Shown here: piece by piece, positions 1-10,377 of the stretch
Numbering within the stretch: position 1 is the first letter of the stretch
Layout: each line of letters begins with the position of its first letter
Assembly (NCBI RefSeq): GCF_004329815.1
Contig: NZ_SJPE01000010.1
Coordinates: 57,569-121,568, forward strand
Reading direction: 5' to 3'
Source of the DNA: Flavobacterium silvisoli
GTDB taxonomy: Bacteria > Bacteroidota > Bacteroidia > Flavobacteriales > Flavobacteriaceae
Length of the DNA stretch: 64,000 bases
The notes under the pieces: generated by a model
What the model saw: the letters and a program-made list of their open reading frames with translations, nothing else
Told to the model about the DNA's origin: nothing
Databases searched by the model: none
Made by a program: the position numbers and the translations under genes

Positions 1-1
1 T

Positions 2-3000
2 TGCAGTGGTGCTATTGCTTTAACCGTTAATCCAACTACAACCTGCGTAACCAGTACTGTAGGAACTACCATTTACGGAACACTATCGCAAGCCGGTTGC
101 TCAGGAACAGCCGATGATGACATTTGGTACAGCTTTGTAGCGGTATCAACCAGTCAAAAAATAACTGTCTCCCCGATTACAATGACTAATGCTGTATTTC
201 AAGTTTTCAGCGGTAGCTGTTCGGGTTTAACCAGTTTACAATGTAACAATGCCACATCTGGAAGTGCTATTGAAGTATCAACGGTAGCGGGATTGACTGT
301 AGGAGCTACTTATTATGTGAGAGTATACAGTGCGGGTAGTGCCAGTGGTAACGGTTCATTCTCCATTTGCGTTACAACACCATGTAGCCCGGGCAGTGGA
401 AACGGAACAACCTCAACTACTTGTCCAAACATAGTTGCAGGTGCCAGCGGATTAAACGGAGCAGACCCTGAGCCTGTTACCTGTTTTGCTACAAGCACTT
501 GTACAAATCTTGAAGCTATTTACCCGGATTATAACGACACAACGAGTTATACAGTTAGCAACATTCCGTATGCACCGCCTTACCAATTCAACTGCTTGAG
601 CAACCCTATAAGTGTTAATGTTGACGACGTTTGGTCGAATACAATTTCTTTACCATTTAATTTCTGCTACTATGGCAACACTTACAACAAAGTATTAGTA
701 GGTTCAAACGGAGTGCTTACCTTCGATACTACCACTTACAGCCCGGGTGGATACTCAGGATGGTCATTCAGCAACAACTTACCCAGTTCATCTTTATTTT
801 TAAATTCAATCTTTGGGGTTTATCACGATATTGATCCTAGTAAAGGAGGAGAAGTGGGGTGGGAATTAGTTACTTTAAGCAGTGGCTGTAGAGCTTTGGT
901 AGCTGCTTGGAGCGATATACCAATGTATTCTTCTGTATGCAACAGTTCTCTATACACCGGAATGATAGTACTACACGAAAACAGTAACATTATTGAGGTG
1001 TTCATCAAAGAAAAAAATGTTTGTCCGACTTGGAATAACGGTAATGCCGTAGTAGGCATCCAAAATGCAAACGGAACCCAGGCTGTTGTAGCACCAAACA
1101 GAAATTCAAACGATACCGACTGGACTGTTAATGAAGAAGCTTGGAGATTTACTCCTTCCGGAGCCTCTGTGGCCAGTATAAAATGGTACCAAGGTTCAGG
1201 CACATCAGGACCTGTTGTAGGAACCAGTAACAATATATCCGTTTGTCCTACATCAACCACTAACTACACAGCAGAAGTAACTTATACTTTTTGCAATGGT
1301 ACAACAGCTAAATACACTGATGAAACAACTGTAACTGTTTCAACCGGAAAAAAATGGACCGGTGCGGTTGATACCGACTGGAACAATGCAAACAACTGGT
1401 CTCCTGCAGGGGTTCCAACCAACACAGACTGTATCACTATTCAAAATGTACCTAACAAACCTGTCATTTCAGGAACTTCATACAATGCTTACTGTTATAA
1501 TTTAACCATTGCTGCAGGTTCGTCATTACAAACCAATTCGACCAGCAATATAGTGGTAACCGATTTTGTTAAAGTATCATCAACCGGACAATTCAAAATG
1601 AAAGACAGTTCAAGTTTGGTACAAATAAACAACACCGCCACCAATACCGGGTCAATCTCTATGGAAAGAACCGCTTATGTAAAAGCTTATGATTATGTAT
1701 ATTGGTGTTCCCCGGTTAAGAGTTTTAGTTCTGCCAATATCTCTCCTACTTCTCCAAGTGGCTATGTTTTCAAATGGAATCCGACTATCGCTAACGGTAA
1801 TGGAGGACAAGGAAACTGGGTTAGCGGCACTGAGATTATGGCTTTAGCCAAAGGATACATAGCTATTTCTCCGGGCTCTTACAGTTATACTAATGCGGCG
1901 CCTCTGACGGCAACATTCAACGGAGTACCTTACAACGGAATCAGAAAAGCAACTATCTCAAGAGGTAGCTACACTGGAGCTGATTTCACCGGAACTAACG
2001 GAGCTACAATAACTCGCCTAGATGACAATTGGAACCTAATCGGAAATCCTTATCCTTCAGCTGTTGATGCAATTGACTTCTTAAATCTGAATACCAACAT
2101 CAATGGAAATATCAGACTATGGACACATGGCTCTCCTATCAGTTCAAGCAATACCAATCCTTTTTACGGAAGTTTTGCTGCCAATTATGATGTAAACGAT
2201 TACATCAGTTATAACGGAACCGGCTCAACTCCTCCCGGATTCAACGGTAAAATTGCTGCCGGACAGGCGTTCTTTGTTATCATGAATGATGGTCCGGCAA
2301 GTAACAGTACGGTTACTTTCAACAACAGCATGAGAAGCGCGGCTTATGACAACAGTCAGTTCTACAGACAAAACACTGTTGCCAATACAGTACAGCCGGA
2401 GAAAAACAGAATTTGGTTAAGTTTGGTAAATGCCAATCAAATGGCTGCAACTACCTTGGTTGGATATGTTTCAGATGCCACTTATGACTACGACAGATTG
2501 TATGATGCCTCTCATAAAATCTCTAACACTTTAGGTATATACTCCTGGATTGAAGATCAAACCGTTATCATCAATGGTAGACCAACTCCTTTTGACGACA
2601 ACGATTACGTTAAAATCGGAACATCTGTACCGTCTACAGGAACTTACTCTATAGGAATCAATCAGGTTGACGGACTTTTCAGCGATGCGAATCAAGATAT
2701 TTTCCTCGAAGATACAGAACTCAACGTCGTTCACAATTTAAGACTGGCACCGTATACTTTTACCGCTAATGCCGGTAATTACAATGAACGATTCATTTTG
2801 AAGTATAAAAACAGCACTTTGGGTACAAATCAAAACACTTTAGCAACAACGTATGCTTATGTTTCTAACCATATCTTAAATATCAAAACAGATGATTCTA
2901 TTAAAGAAATATATCTATATGATATTTCGGGTAAATTAATAACCAAATACAAACCTAGTGTTCAATCAACTCATTTTGAAACGGAATTCCCATACCAAAA

Positions 3001-3067
3001 CGGTGTTTACCTGGCTACTGTAGTAAAAACCAGTGGCGAAAAGGCTGCAGTGAAACTACTCAATTAA
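2..3067 (+). CDS. Giant T9SS cargo protein (5' truncated by window edge)
   Basis: Secreted or surface protein exported by the type IX system; no enzymatic motif seen. The reading frame is open back to base 2, and the residues before the first in-frame ATG (182) continue homology to the downstream paralog (CSGAIALTVN..., ADDDIWYSFVA), so the gene starts left of the window and the ATG at 182 is internal. Order: a PPC-like Cys-containing beta domain, a nidogen-like region (DDVW, LPFNFCYYGNTYN, then YGVYHDIDPSKGGEVGWEL), a W-rich module (DTDWNNANNWSPAGVPTNTDC), a beta-rich stretch, and a C-terminal sorting domain (IYLYDISGKLITKY ... NGVYLATVV ... VKLLN). The domain names are my reading of family resemblance. 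A terminator follows. The next gene is a paralog with the same architecture. Confidence 0.85.
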   Translation, partial: CSGAIALTVNPTTTCVTSTVGTTIYGTLSQAGCSGTADDDIWYSFVAVSTSQKITVSPITMTNAVFQVFSGSCSGLTSLQCNNATSGSAIEVSTVAGLTVGATYYVRVYSAGSASGNGSFSICVTTPCSPGSGNGTTSTTCPNIVAGASGLNGADPEPVTCFATSTCTNLEAIYPDYNDTTSYTVSNIPYAPPYQFNCLSNPISVNVDDVWSNTISLPFNFCYYGNTYNKVLVGSNGVLTFDTTTYSPGGYSGWSFSNNLPSSSLFLNSIFGVYHDIDPSKGGEVGWELVTLSSGCRALVAAWSDIPMYSSVCNSSLYTGMIVLHENSNIIEVFIKEKNVCPTWNNGNAVVGIQNANGTQAVVAPNRNSNDTDWTVNEEAWRFTPSGASVASIKWYQGSGTSGPVVGTSNNISVCPTSTTNYTAEVTYTFCNGTTAKYTDETTVTVSTGKKWTGAVDTDWNNANNWSPAGVPTNTDCITIQNVPNKPVISGTSYNAYCYNLTIAAGSSLQTNSTSNIVVTDFVKVSSTGQFKMKDSSSLVQINNTATNTGSISMERTAYVKAYDYVYWCSPVKSFSSANISPTSPSGYVFKWNPTIANGNGGQGNWVSGTEIMALAKGYIAISPGSYSYTNAAPLTATFNGVPYNGIRKATISRGSYTGADFTGTNGATITRLDDNWNLIGNPYPSAVDAIDFLNLNTNINGNIRLWTHGSPISSSNTNPFYGSFAANYDVNDYISYNGTGSTPPGFNGKIAAGQAFFVIMNDGPASNSTVTFNNSMRSAAYDNSQFYRQNTVANTVQPEKNRIWLSLVNANQMAATTLVGYVSDATYDYDRLYDASHKISNTLGIYSWIEDQTVIINGRPTPFDDNDYVKIGTSVPSTGTYSIGINQVDGLFSDANQDIFLEDTELNVVHNLRLAPYTFTANAGNYNERFILKYKNSTLGTNQNTLATTYAYVSNHILNIKTDDSIKEIYLYDISGKLITKYKPSVQSTHFETEFPYQNGVYLATVVKTSGEKAAVKLLN

Positions 3068-3089
3068 TTCATCAACACCAAAAAACAAA

Positions 3090-3122
3090 CCCCATTAAAC
3101 AGCACTGTTTAATGGGGTTTTT
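3090..3122 (+). terminator. Rho-independent terminator of the first cargo gene
   Basis: A perfect 13-bp inverted repeat, CCCCATTAAACAG / CTGTTTAATGGGG (3090-3102 and 3105-3117), is followed by TTTTT at 3118-3122. It starts 22 nt after the stop codon and separates the two paralogous cargo genes into different transcripts. Confidence 0.85.
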
Positions 3123-3296
3123 GCATTTCAAAAAAAGATAAGTTTTTGATGACTAAACATTTGAGATAATAACCCTAAATAAATTTGAGGTGTTCTTTAT
3201 CGACATTATCAATCACTTTATCTACTTCTCATCAATTCACCTAAAACATTGATGTATATTTAATAATTGTTTTATTTCAATTAAAATACTATTACA

Positions 3297-6200
3297 ATGT
3301 CGTTAATAATTACATTTTTATTCAATAAGAAAAAAACCAAATCTCATCTGATTTTAACTCTTTATTTTCTGCTATTATTTTCGATAAATTCATTCTCAAG
3401 TAATGGAACCTTAATCAATTCAGCGGTACTTAAAAAAGAACTTTCTGCAGCTCTTCCTCCCGGGCCATCCAACAACCAATGCGCCAATGCCATTACTTTG
3501 CCGTGCGGCACTACTAATCTGGCCGGTACAACCGTTGGTGCTTCCAGCTATACCCATGGTACGGGATGCAGCTTATCCAATTACGGAGTGTGGTATACAT
3601 TTGTCGGAGACGGTAATGTGACTACCATTTCGGCTACCGGCTCAGGATTTGACCTTGAAATGGCCATTACAAGCGGAACTTGCGGAAGCTTATCCAACAT
3701 AAGTTGCCAAGACTTTGCGGTGTCAGCAGCTGAAACTTATACATTCACCGCAACTGCGGGCACAACTTATTATATATACATAGCATATTATTTAACTTCG
3801 AGCACTACAACCGGAGCTTTTACCATTTCAAGAACTTGTACCACACCTTACGACCCCTGTGCTTCAATTCCCAACATAGCATCCTGCGGCACGACTAACG
3901 CTGTATCTATAGCCTCCGGATCCGGTGGTTTCAGTTCTTCAAGTTGTGGGTATACCACTCCCGGAAAAGAACAGATTTATACATTTACACCCACCACAAC
4001 AGGAAATTATTACATCCAACAAAACAGCTCTTTTGGCTATATTGACTATCAGTTTAAAACAGCCTCTTTAGGGTGTAACAGCTCAGGCTGGACTTGTATA
4101 GATGATATTTCAGGAGCCGGAACCAGTCCCGGATTTTCATTAACAGCCGGAACTCAATATTATCTTTTGCTCGATCCGGAAAGCTCTACAGGGGGAAACA
4201 TAAGTTTTTCATTAAACTGCCCAGTAGTTGCTCCTGCAAATGATAATTGCAGTGGCGCTATTGCATTAACCGTAAATTCAGACCTGAATTGTTCAACCAG
4301 CACTGCAGGAACTACCGTAGGAGCAACTCAATCACAAAGCAGCTGTACAGGCACGGCCGATGATGACGTGTGGTATAGTTTTGTTGCAACAGCTGCATCT
4401 CATACTGTAACCGTTACCCCCGGAACTTTATCAGATGCCGTCATGCAGGTATTTAGCGGCTCTTGTAGCTCATTAACCAGTATGGATTGCATTGACGACA
4501 CCTATTCTTCAAACGAGGCCACTATTTTAAACGGATTAACCATTGGAAATACTTATTACGTCAGAGTTCACAGCTACAGTAGCTCAAGCGGACAAGGAAC
4601 ATTTACCATTTGTGTAACCTCAAACATTCCCTGTACCGCCGGAAACGGAACTGGCACAACCAGCTTAGGATGTCCTTCTGTAATTTCGGGAGGTTTAGGC
4701 TTAAACGGCAATGACCCTACTCCTATTGATTGTCATTCCAATTCAAGTTGTGTCGATTTAGAAGCTACTTATCTTCGCTTAGGACAGACTACCAACTATA
4801 CCGTCGAGTCAATTCCGTACGACCCTCCATATCAATTCAGCTGTTTGGCCAATCCTGTGAGTGTAAACAGTGATGACGTTTGGTCTCCGGTTATTAACCT
4901 ACCTTTCAATTTTTGTTTTTACGGCAACACTTACAATGCCTGTACAATTGGCTCAAACGGAATGTTGTCTTTTGACACCTCCAGAGCAAGCTCTTCTTCC
5001 GGTTATGCTTTCAGCAACAATTTACCAAGTACAACCGGAGCCTTATTTGCCAATACTATTTATGGCGTTTATCACGACATCGACCCAAGTGTTGGCGGTG
5101 AAGTAGGCTGGGAACTAATAACCCTGAACACAGGATGCAGAGCTTTAGTGGCCTCATGGAGCAATGTCCCGATGTTTTCAACCAACAGTATTTTATATAC
5201 CGGCATGATGGTGCTGTATGAAAACACCAACATCATTGAAGTATACATCAAAGAGAAAAAAATAGACGATTTTAACGTATCTCCTTGGAATGGCGGCAAT
5301 GCCATAGTAGGAATTCAAAATGCAGCAGGCACTCAGGCTGTCGTGGCACCCGGCAGAAACGGACTGGATACTAATTGGACAGCTAGCAGCGAAGCCTGGC
5401 GATTTGTTCCTTCAGGTAACTCCATCACATCCATCAAATGGTATGAAGGAGCCGGGACTTCAGGAACAGTTGTAGGAACCACTGATACCATTACCGTTTG
5501 TCCACCTACCACCACTATTTACACTGCCGAAGTCACTTATACTTTATGTGGCGGTGCTACGCTAAAAGTAACCGACCAAACCACCGTAACAGTCACCGGA
5601 AGCAAAGTATGGAACGGATCAGTTGATACCGATTGGAATAAAGCCAACAACTGGACTCCTATAGGCGTCCCAACAAATACCGACTGCGTAGTAATTCCTG
5701 ATGTTACCAATGATCCAATTATTTCGGGTACTGCATACAACGCATACGGATATAACTTAACGATAAAAAATGGAGGAAACCTAACACTGAATTCGGCCAA
5801 CAACATTACCATTACCGATTTTATTAAAGTAGTTTCCGGAGGAATATTTACCATCAAAAACAGTGGAAACCTGGTTCAAATCAACAACTCAGCTGTAAAT
5901 TCGGGCAACATCACTATGGAAAGAACGGCCAATGTCAGACAACTGGATTATGTATACTGGTCATCCCCGGTGGCTAATTTTAATGTGAATTCTATCATAG
6001 CTCCGTTAACATCGGGCGGCATTTTTAAATGGAATACCACTGTAAACAATAACAACGGCGGACAGGGCAATTGGGAATACGCTGCCGGAAACACTATGCT
6101 GCCGGCAAAAGGATATATACTTCGTGCTCCGGACAGCTTCAGTACAAGTGTAGCTTCTCCTTTACTAGGCACTTTTACAGGAACTCCTAATAATGGGGTT

Positions 6201-7373
6201 ATAACAACTTCTATTTTCCGTGGAGCCGACCAAAACACTAATTATCACACAGGAACAAACGGAACCGAAATAAACAATTACAGCGACAACTGGAACTTGT
6301 TAGGAAATCCATATCCTTCATCCATTCGGGGCAGTCAGTTTTTATTTGACAACAGAACCAAAATAATGGGACAAATAAGACTGTGGACACATGGCACACT
6401 GCCGGCGGCCATTGCCAGCCCTTTTTACGACACTTTTGTCTACAATTACAATCCGGGTGATTACTTTACCTTTAACTTTAGCGGTAGTAGTTGTTGTCCG
6501 GCTGCAGCATCCGATTTATTTATTGGTGCAGGACAAGGCTTTTTTGTTCAAATGATTGACGGGCCTACAGGTTCTGATACGGTTAGTTTTAACAACGGCC
6601 TGCGAAATGAAAGCTACTCTAACAGCACTTTTTACAAGGCATCCAACCCAACAACCGGCAATACTAATTTGACGAATATAGAACGAAACCGAATCTGGCT
6701 TGATTTACTGGACAGCAATCAACAATCTGACCGTATATTGGTGGGCTATATAGAAGGAGCCACAATGAATGCGGATAGTTTTTTTGACGCCGGCACTACT
6801 ACACCGATGCCTATGTCACTTTACTCCCTTATTGGCAATGACAAATACCTGATTCAGGGACGTTCATTACCTTTTAATCCGAATGACATAGTTCCTCTTG
6901 GAGTTAAAATAGGAACTCCAGGGCAATACACCATTGCTATCGGAGGCGTTGACGGTTTGTTTGAAAACAGAAATAAAAATATTTTACTGGAAGATACCGA
7001 AACCAAAATCATAACCAACTTACGCGAAACTCCTTATGTATTCAATGCTGTTCCAGGAACTTATAACACAAGGTTTAAATTGCGTTATAAATATCCGCAT
7101 GGAAATGGCAACGGAAACAATACCAATTATAACAAAACTGTACCCAACACAGTTATTGTAACTTCAGATAATAAACAAATCAACATTCAATCTTTTGAAA
7201 CACCTATCGAAAATGTAAAACTATACGATTTGCTGGGTCGGGAAGTATATAATGGGGAAGACATCAATAAAACCGAATTCAACCTCAACCTGGCAATCCA
7301 AAACCAACAGGCCTTGATTGTCAAAATCACCTTAATCGACGGTAGCGTCGTTTCTAAAAAACTGATGAATTAA
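3297..7373 (+). CDS. Giant T9SS type A cargo protein, paralog of the preceding gene
   Basis: A 1358-aa secreted protein. The N-terminus has a basic run (NKKKTKSH) and a hydrophobic stretch (LILTLYFLLLFSI) that fit a signal peptide, which supports the ATG at 3297. Three Cys-rich PPC-like beta domains follow (about residues 58-180, 184-309, 312-440), then the nidogen-like region shared with the upstream gene (about 445-730), the W-rich module (DTDWNKANNWTPIGVPTNTDC), a long beta-rich region, and a C-terminal sorting domain (VKLYDLLGREVYNGE ... VVSKKLMN). Such domains direct export through T9SS and removal by PorU, encoded at 51 kb here. Role is probably adhesion or substrate binding (inference). 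Adjacent high-similarity copies point to tandem duplication. Confidence 0.88.
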   Translation: MSLIITFLFNKKKTKSHLILTLYFLLLFSINSFSSNGTLINSAVLKKELSAALPPGPSNNQCANAITLPCGTTNLAGTTVGASSYTHGTGCSLSNYGVWYTFVGDGNVTTISATGSGFDLEMAITSGTCGSLSNISCQDFAVSAAETYTFTATAGTTYYIYIAYYLTSSTTTGAFTISRTCTTPYDPCASIPNIASCGTTNAVSIASGSGGFSSSSCGYTTPGKEQIYTFTPTTTGNYYIQQNSSFGYIDYQFKTASLGCNSSGWTCIDDISGAGTSPGFSLTAGTQYYLLLDPESSTGGNISFSLNCPVVAPANDNCSGAIALTVNSDLNCSTSTAGTTVGATQSQSSCTGTADDDVWYSFVATAASHTVTVTPGTLSDAVMQVFSGSCSSLTSMDCIDDTYSSNEATILNGLTIGNTYYVRVHSYSSSSGQGTFTICVTSNIPCTAGNGTGTTSLGCPSVISGGLGLNGNDPTPIDCHSNSSCVDLEATYLRLGQTTNYTVESIPYDPPYQFSCLANPVSVNSDDVWSPVINLPFNFCFYGNTYNACTIGSNGMLSFDTSRASSSSGYAFSNNLPSTTGALFANTIYGVYHDIDPSVGGEVGWELITLNTGCRALVASWSNVPMFSTNSILYTGMMVLYENTNIIEVYIKEKKIDDFNVSPWNGGNAIVGIQNAAGTQAVVAPGRNGLDTNWTASSEAWRFVPSGNSITSIKWYEGAGTSGTVVGTTDTITVCPPTTTIYTAEVTYTLCGGATLKVTDQTTVTVTGSKVWNGSVDTDWNKANNWTPIGVPTNTDCVVIPDVTNDPIISGTAYNAYGYNLTIKNGGNLTLNSANNITITDFIKVVSGGIFTIKNSGNLVQINNSAVNSGNITMERTANVRQLDYVYWSSPVANFNVNSIIAPLTSGGIFKWNTTVNNNNGGQGNWEYAAGNTMLPAKGYILRAPDSFSTSVASPLLGTFTGTPNNGVITTSIFRGADQNTNYHTGTNGTEINNYSDNWNLLGNPYPSSIRGSQFLFDNRTKIMGQIRLWTHGTLPAAIASPFYDTFVYNYNPGDYFTFNFSGSSCCPAAASDLFIGAGQGFFVQMIDGPTGSDTVSFNNGLRNESYSNSTFYKASNPTTGNTNLTNIERNRIWLDLLDSNQQSDRILVGYIEGATMNADSFFDAGTTTPMPMSLYSLIGNDKYLIQGRSLPFNPNDIVPLGVKIGTPGQYTIAIGGVDGLFENRNKNILLEDTETKIITNLRETPYVFNAVPGTYNTRFKLRYKYPHGNGNGNNTNYNKTVPNTVIVTSDNKQINIQSFETPIENVKLYDLLGREVYNGEDINKTEFNLNLAIQNQQALIVKITLIDGSVVSKKLMN

Positions 7374-7386
7374 TACTGCATAAAAA

Positions 7387-7410
7387 AACGTCCCGGTTTC
7401 CCGGGACGTT
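7387..7410. terminator. Bidirectional terminator between convergent genes
   Basis: AACGTCCCGG and CCGGGACGTT flank a TTTC loop. An A-run lies before it and a T-rich run after it, so it can end the cargo gene on the plus strand and the S46 peptidase gene on the minus strand. Confidence 0.85.
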
Positions 7411-7432
7411 TTATATATAACTAAATTCAGAA

Positions 7433-9583
7433 TTACTTCACTAATGTCATTTCGTCAACAATGTGTTTGGCGCCTGAGAAATTTTCAATCACCCACAATA
7501 CATAACGAATATCTACATTAATGGTTCTTTGCAATTTGCTATCAAAAATTACATCACCCGCCATAGCTTCGATATTACCGTCAAAAGCCAAACCGATCAA
7601 CTCTCCTTTACCATTCAATACCGGAGAACCTGAGTTTCCTCCAGTAATATCGTTATCTGTCAAGAAATTCACGTGTAAACTTCCGTCTTTATCGGCAAAT
7701 CTACCGTATTCTCTTTTCTTGTTCATTTCGATAACCTTAGTCGGTAAATCAAACTCCTGATCGCCTTTTTTGTATTTTTTCACCTGACCGTCAAGAGTAG
7801 TGTAGTTGTTAATAGTAGCATCATTGCGCTTATCAGCAGGCAACGCACGAACTTTACCATAAGTCAAACGCAACGTTGAATTAGCGTCAGGATATTTGAT
7901 AGAAGCTATTTTTGATTCTCTTAAACCTTCTACCAACAAACGGAAAGAAGCACTGAAATCGTTCTGCGCTTTGGCAATTTCATCCGATTTTGAGTTGAAA
8001 TGCGTCAACATATCATTTGATAAAGCATACAACGGATCATTATCCAACATCCCTTGACTTGGCAAAGCTAAGAATGCTTTAATTTTATCAACTGAAGAAA
8101 AAATACTCAATTCAAAGGCAGCATTAACATAACCGGTAAAATCATTATTGTTTTCTTTTCCGATTTTTTCTACCATGGGAGCAATTTTATAACCGGTAGA
8201 CTTAGTAGCATACAATTTCAATTGAGCCGCTAATAAATCTTTCTCAGCCGGAATGTACAATTCTTTATACATTTCCTCTGCCATTTCTACAATTTGAGGA
8301 GCAACCTGAGCGCGTTTCGCCGCATCCGCTTTTACATATAAATCCAATTGTCTGCCCAAAGTTCTTCCTATAGTTCCGAAAGAAGTGGTTCTGAACAATT
8401 GTTGCATGTAGTTATCGTGTCTTGACTTTTCGTTAGTCAAAGCATAAAACTTGTTGATGTTGGCAATTACATTACCGTACTTAGCTTTATTGGCCGGTTT
8501 GTTAGCCCATTTTTCAAATTTAGCTTCCTGAGCTGCCTTGGTTTTGGCTGTTCCAAATTTGGTCAACGCATCAATCATTCCCTGACGGTTTTTCCAATAA
8601 TTGGCTGTTGAAGCGTATTTTGAGGCGTATACTAAATTCAAAGCAGGACTTTGATCCATATATTTTTTCATGTTGTCCATTCCGGTTTTAGCTCCTTCAA
8701 CCCAAGCAGGATAAGCAAACTTCACGTTTTGCTCAATTCCGCCCGCCGGCATCCAACGGTTGGTTCTACCCGGATACCCTAATATCATAGCAAAATCTCC
8801 CTCTTTTACACCGCTTAAGTTAACCGGCAAATAGTGTTTCGGTTGTAAAGGCACATTGTTTTCTGAATAGTCAGCCGGATTACCGTCTTTATCAGCATAT
8901 ACTCTGAACATAGAGAAATCTGCCGTGTGACGCGGCCATTCCCAGTTGTCTGTATCACCCCCGAACTTCCCTAAACTTTCTGGCGGAACACCTACTAAAC
9001 GTACATCTTTGTAATCTTGGTAAACAAAATAGTAGTATTCATTGCCTTGAAAAAACGGACGAACCGAAACGGTATATTTTCCTCCTTCGTTGTTTTCTTT
9101 TTCGATAGCGGCAATTTCAGCATTGATGGCTTTTTCTCTTTCCGCTTCACTCATCGATGGATTTACCTTGGCCAAAATTCTTTTGGTACAATCATCCATA
9201 CGCACAAAGAAACGAACAAACAAACTTGACGGTTTCTTTTCTGCTTTTCTGTTTTCTGCCCAATACCCATTTTTCAATAGGTTATCATCAGCCGTTGACA
9301 ATTCGGCAACAGCGTCGTACCCACAGTGGTGGTTGGTCAACACTAAACCGTCTTTTGAAATCAATTCGGCTGTACAACCCCCGTTAAACTGCACTATAGC
9401 ATCTTTCAAACTGTGGTGGTTGATGCTGTAAATTTCCTCGGCTGTCAGTTGCAAGCCCATTTTTTGCATGTCTCTGTGATTCAAACGTTCAATAAACATT
9501 AAAAACCACATTCCTTCATCAGCCTTCATGCTCATAGGAAGCAACATAATCCCGGCGATTAGGGATAAAATAATTTTTTTCAT
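7433..9583 (-). CDS. S46 family dipeptidyl-peptidase (DPP7/DPP11 type)
   Basis: A 716-aa exported serine peptidase that removes dipeptides from oligopeptides, expected in the periplasm. A signal peptide is present (MKKIILSLIAGIMLLPMSMKA). The catalytic His lies in TNHHCGYD (His85/His86) and the nucleophile Ser651 in GGNSGSP, the chymotrypsin-like arrangement of family S46. The length matches the usual ~710-720 aa. From memory of the family, the residue 18 after the nucleophile separates DPP11 (Arg, acidic P1) from DPP7 (Gly, hydrophobic P1). Here it is Gly669 in LAFDGNIEA, which favours DPP7-like specificity (inference). The gene stands alone, with a terminator shared with the convergent cargo gene. 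Confidence 0.92.
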   Translation of the reverse strand: MKKIILSLIAGIMLLPMSMKADEGMWFLMFIERLNHRDMQKMGLQLTAEEIYSINHHSLKDAIVQFNGGCTAELISKDGLVLTNHHCGYDAVAELSTADDNLLKNGYWAENRKAEKKPSSLFVRFFVRMDDCTKRILAKVNPSMSEAEREKAINAEIAAIEKENNEGGKYTVSVRPFFQGNEYYYFVYQDYKDVRLVGVPPESLGKFGGDTDNWEWPRHTADFSMFRVYADKDGNPADYSENNVPLQPKHYLPVNLSGVKEGDFAMILGYPGRTNRWMPAGGIEQNVKFAYPAWVEGAKTGMDNMKKYMDQSPALNLVYASKYASTANYWKNRQGMIDALTKFGTAKTKAAQEAKFEKWANKPANKAKYGNVIANINKFYALTNEKSRHDNYMQQLFRTTSFGTIGRTLGRQLDLYVKADAAKRAQVAPQIVEMAEEMYKELYIPAEKDLLAAQLKLYATKSTGYKIAPMVEKIGKENNNDFTGYVNAAFELSIFSSVDKIKAFLALPSQGMLDNDPLYALSNDMLTHFNSKSDEIAKAQNDFSASFRLLVEGLRESKIASIKYPDANSTLRLTYGKVRALPADKRNDATINNYTTLDGQVKKYKKGDQEFDLPTKVIEMNKKREYGRFADKDGSLHVNFLTDNDITGGNSGSPVLNGKGELIGLAFDGNIEAMAGDVIFDSKLQRTINVDIRYVLWVIENFSGAKHIVDEMTLVK

Positions 9584-9820
9584 CTTTATTTTTTTGTGTT
9601 ATTAGATTGAATGCTACTAGTCTGTTAAAAATTATAATTGTTACACTAAACAGGACCAAAAGCGGTGCGAATATAGTTTTTTTTACCCATTAGAAGAGTG
9701 CTTTTAACAGAAAAACAACAATAAAAAACAAGACATTTCAAGCCTGAAAAACCTGAAAATTAACAGTAAAACAACATCAACAACCCTCCCTTATTCTGAT
9801 TATTTTCATACCTTGCCACT

Positions 9821-10231
9821 ATGATGAAAACCAACCCAAATCCTATCCTTTGCATTGAAACCATACTATATGTTGAAGATCAGGAAAAAAGTTGTGCCTT
9901 TTATCAACAACTGCTTCGCAAAAAAGCAGACCTGCACGTACCGGGCATGACCGAATTCAAACTGGCTGAACATTTCAAATTGGGACTGATGCCAAACGAC
10001 GGAATTGCAAAAATTCTGGAAAACAAAACTCCTCATCCCAAAGAAGGAAACGGCATTCCAAGATGTGAATTGTGCTTTTATGTGAAAAACATCGAACTCG
10101 AATTTGATAATGCCGAAAAATGCGGTGCTACACTCATCAGTCCGATTACCGACAGAGATTGGGGCGACAGGGTTTGTTATTTTTCAGATCCGGACGGACA
10201 CATCATTGCTTTTGCCGAAAAAAGACGTTAA
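9821..10231 (+). CDS. VOC (glyoxalase/bleomycin-resistance fold) family protein
   Basis: A 136-aa cytoplasmic protein with the length and pattern of a single-polypeptide VOC enzyme. It has an N-terminal beta-alpha unit (ETILYVEDQEKSCAFYQQLL), a second half starting CELCFYVKNIELEFDNAEKCGA, and the typical end WGDRVCYFSDPDGHIIAFAEK with a conserved metal-ligand Glu near the C-terminus. The reaction cannot be told from sequence: glyoxalase, dioxygenase and antibiotic-binding proteins share this fold. Two ATG codons are tandem at 9821 and 9824; either may start the protein. It is not obviously in an operon. Confidence 0.8.
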   Translation: MMKTNPNPILCIETILYVEDQEKSCAFYQQLLRKKADLHVPGMTEFKLAEHFKLGLMPNDGIAKILENKTPHPKEGNGIPRCELCFYVKNIELEFDNAEKCGATLISPITDRDWGDRVCYFSDPDGHIIAFAEKRR

Positions 10232-10377
10232 ATTAAAACTAATACATTCATTTTTAAGAGGGTAAACAACTTCCTGTTTCCCAAATAATTTTTAGCATGA
10301 TGCTGGTCATATTTTTTTAGTATGCCAAAAAATAGTTTTACATTAACAGCTGAAAAGTAGCGTTATTAAATAATCGA

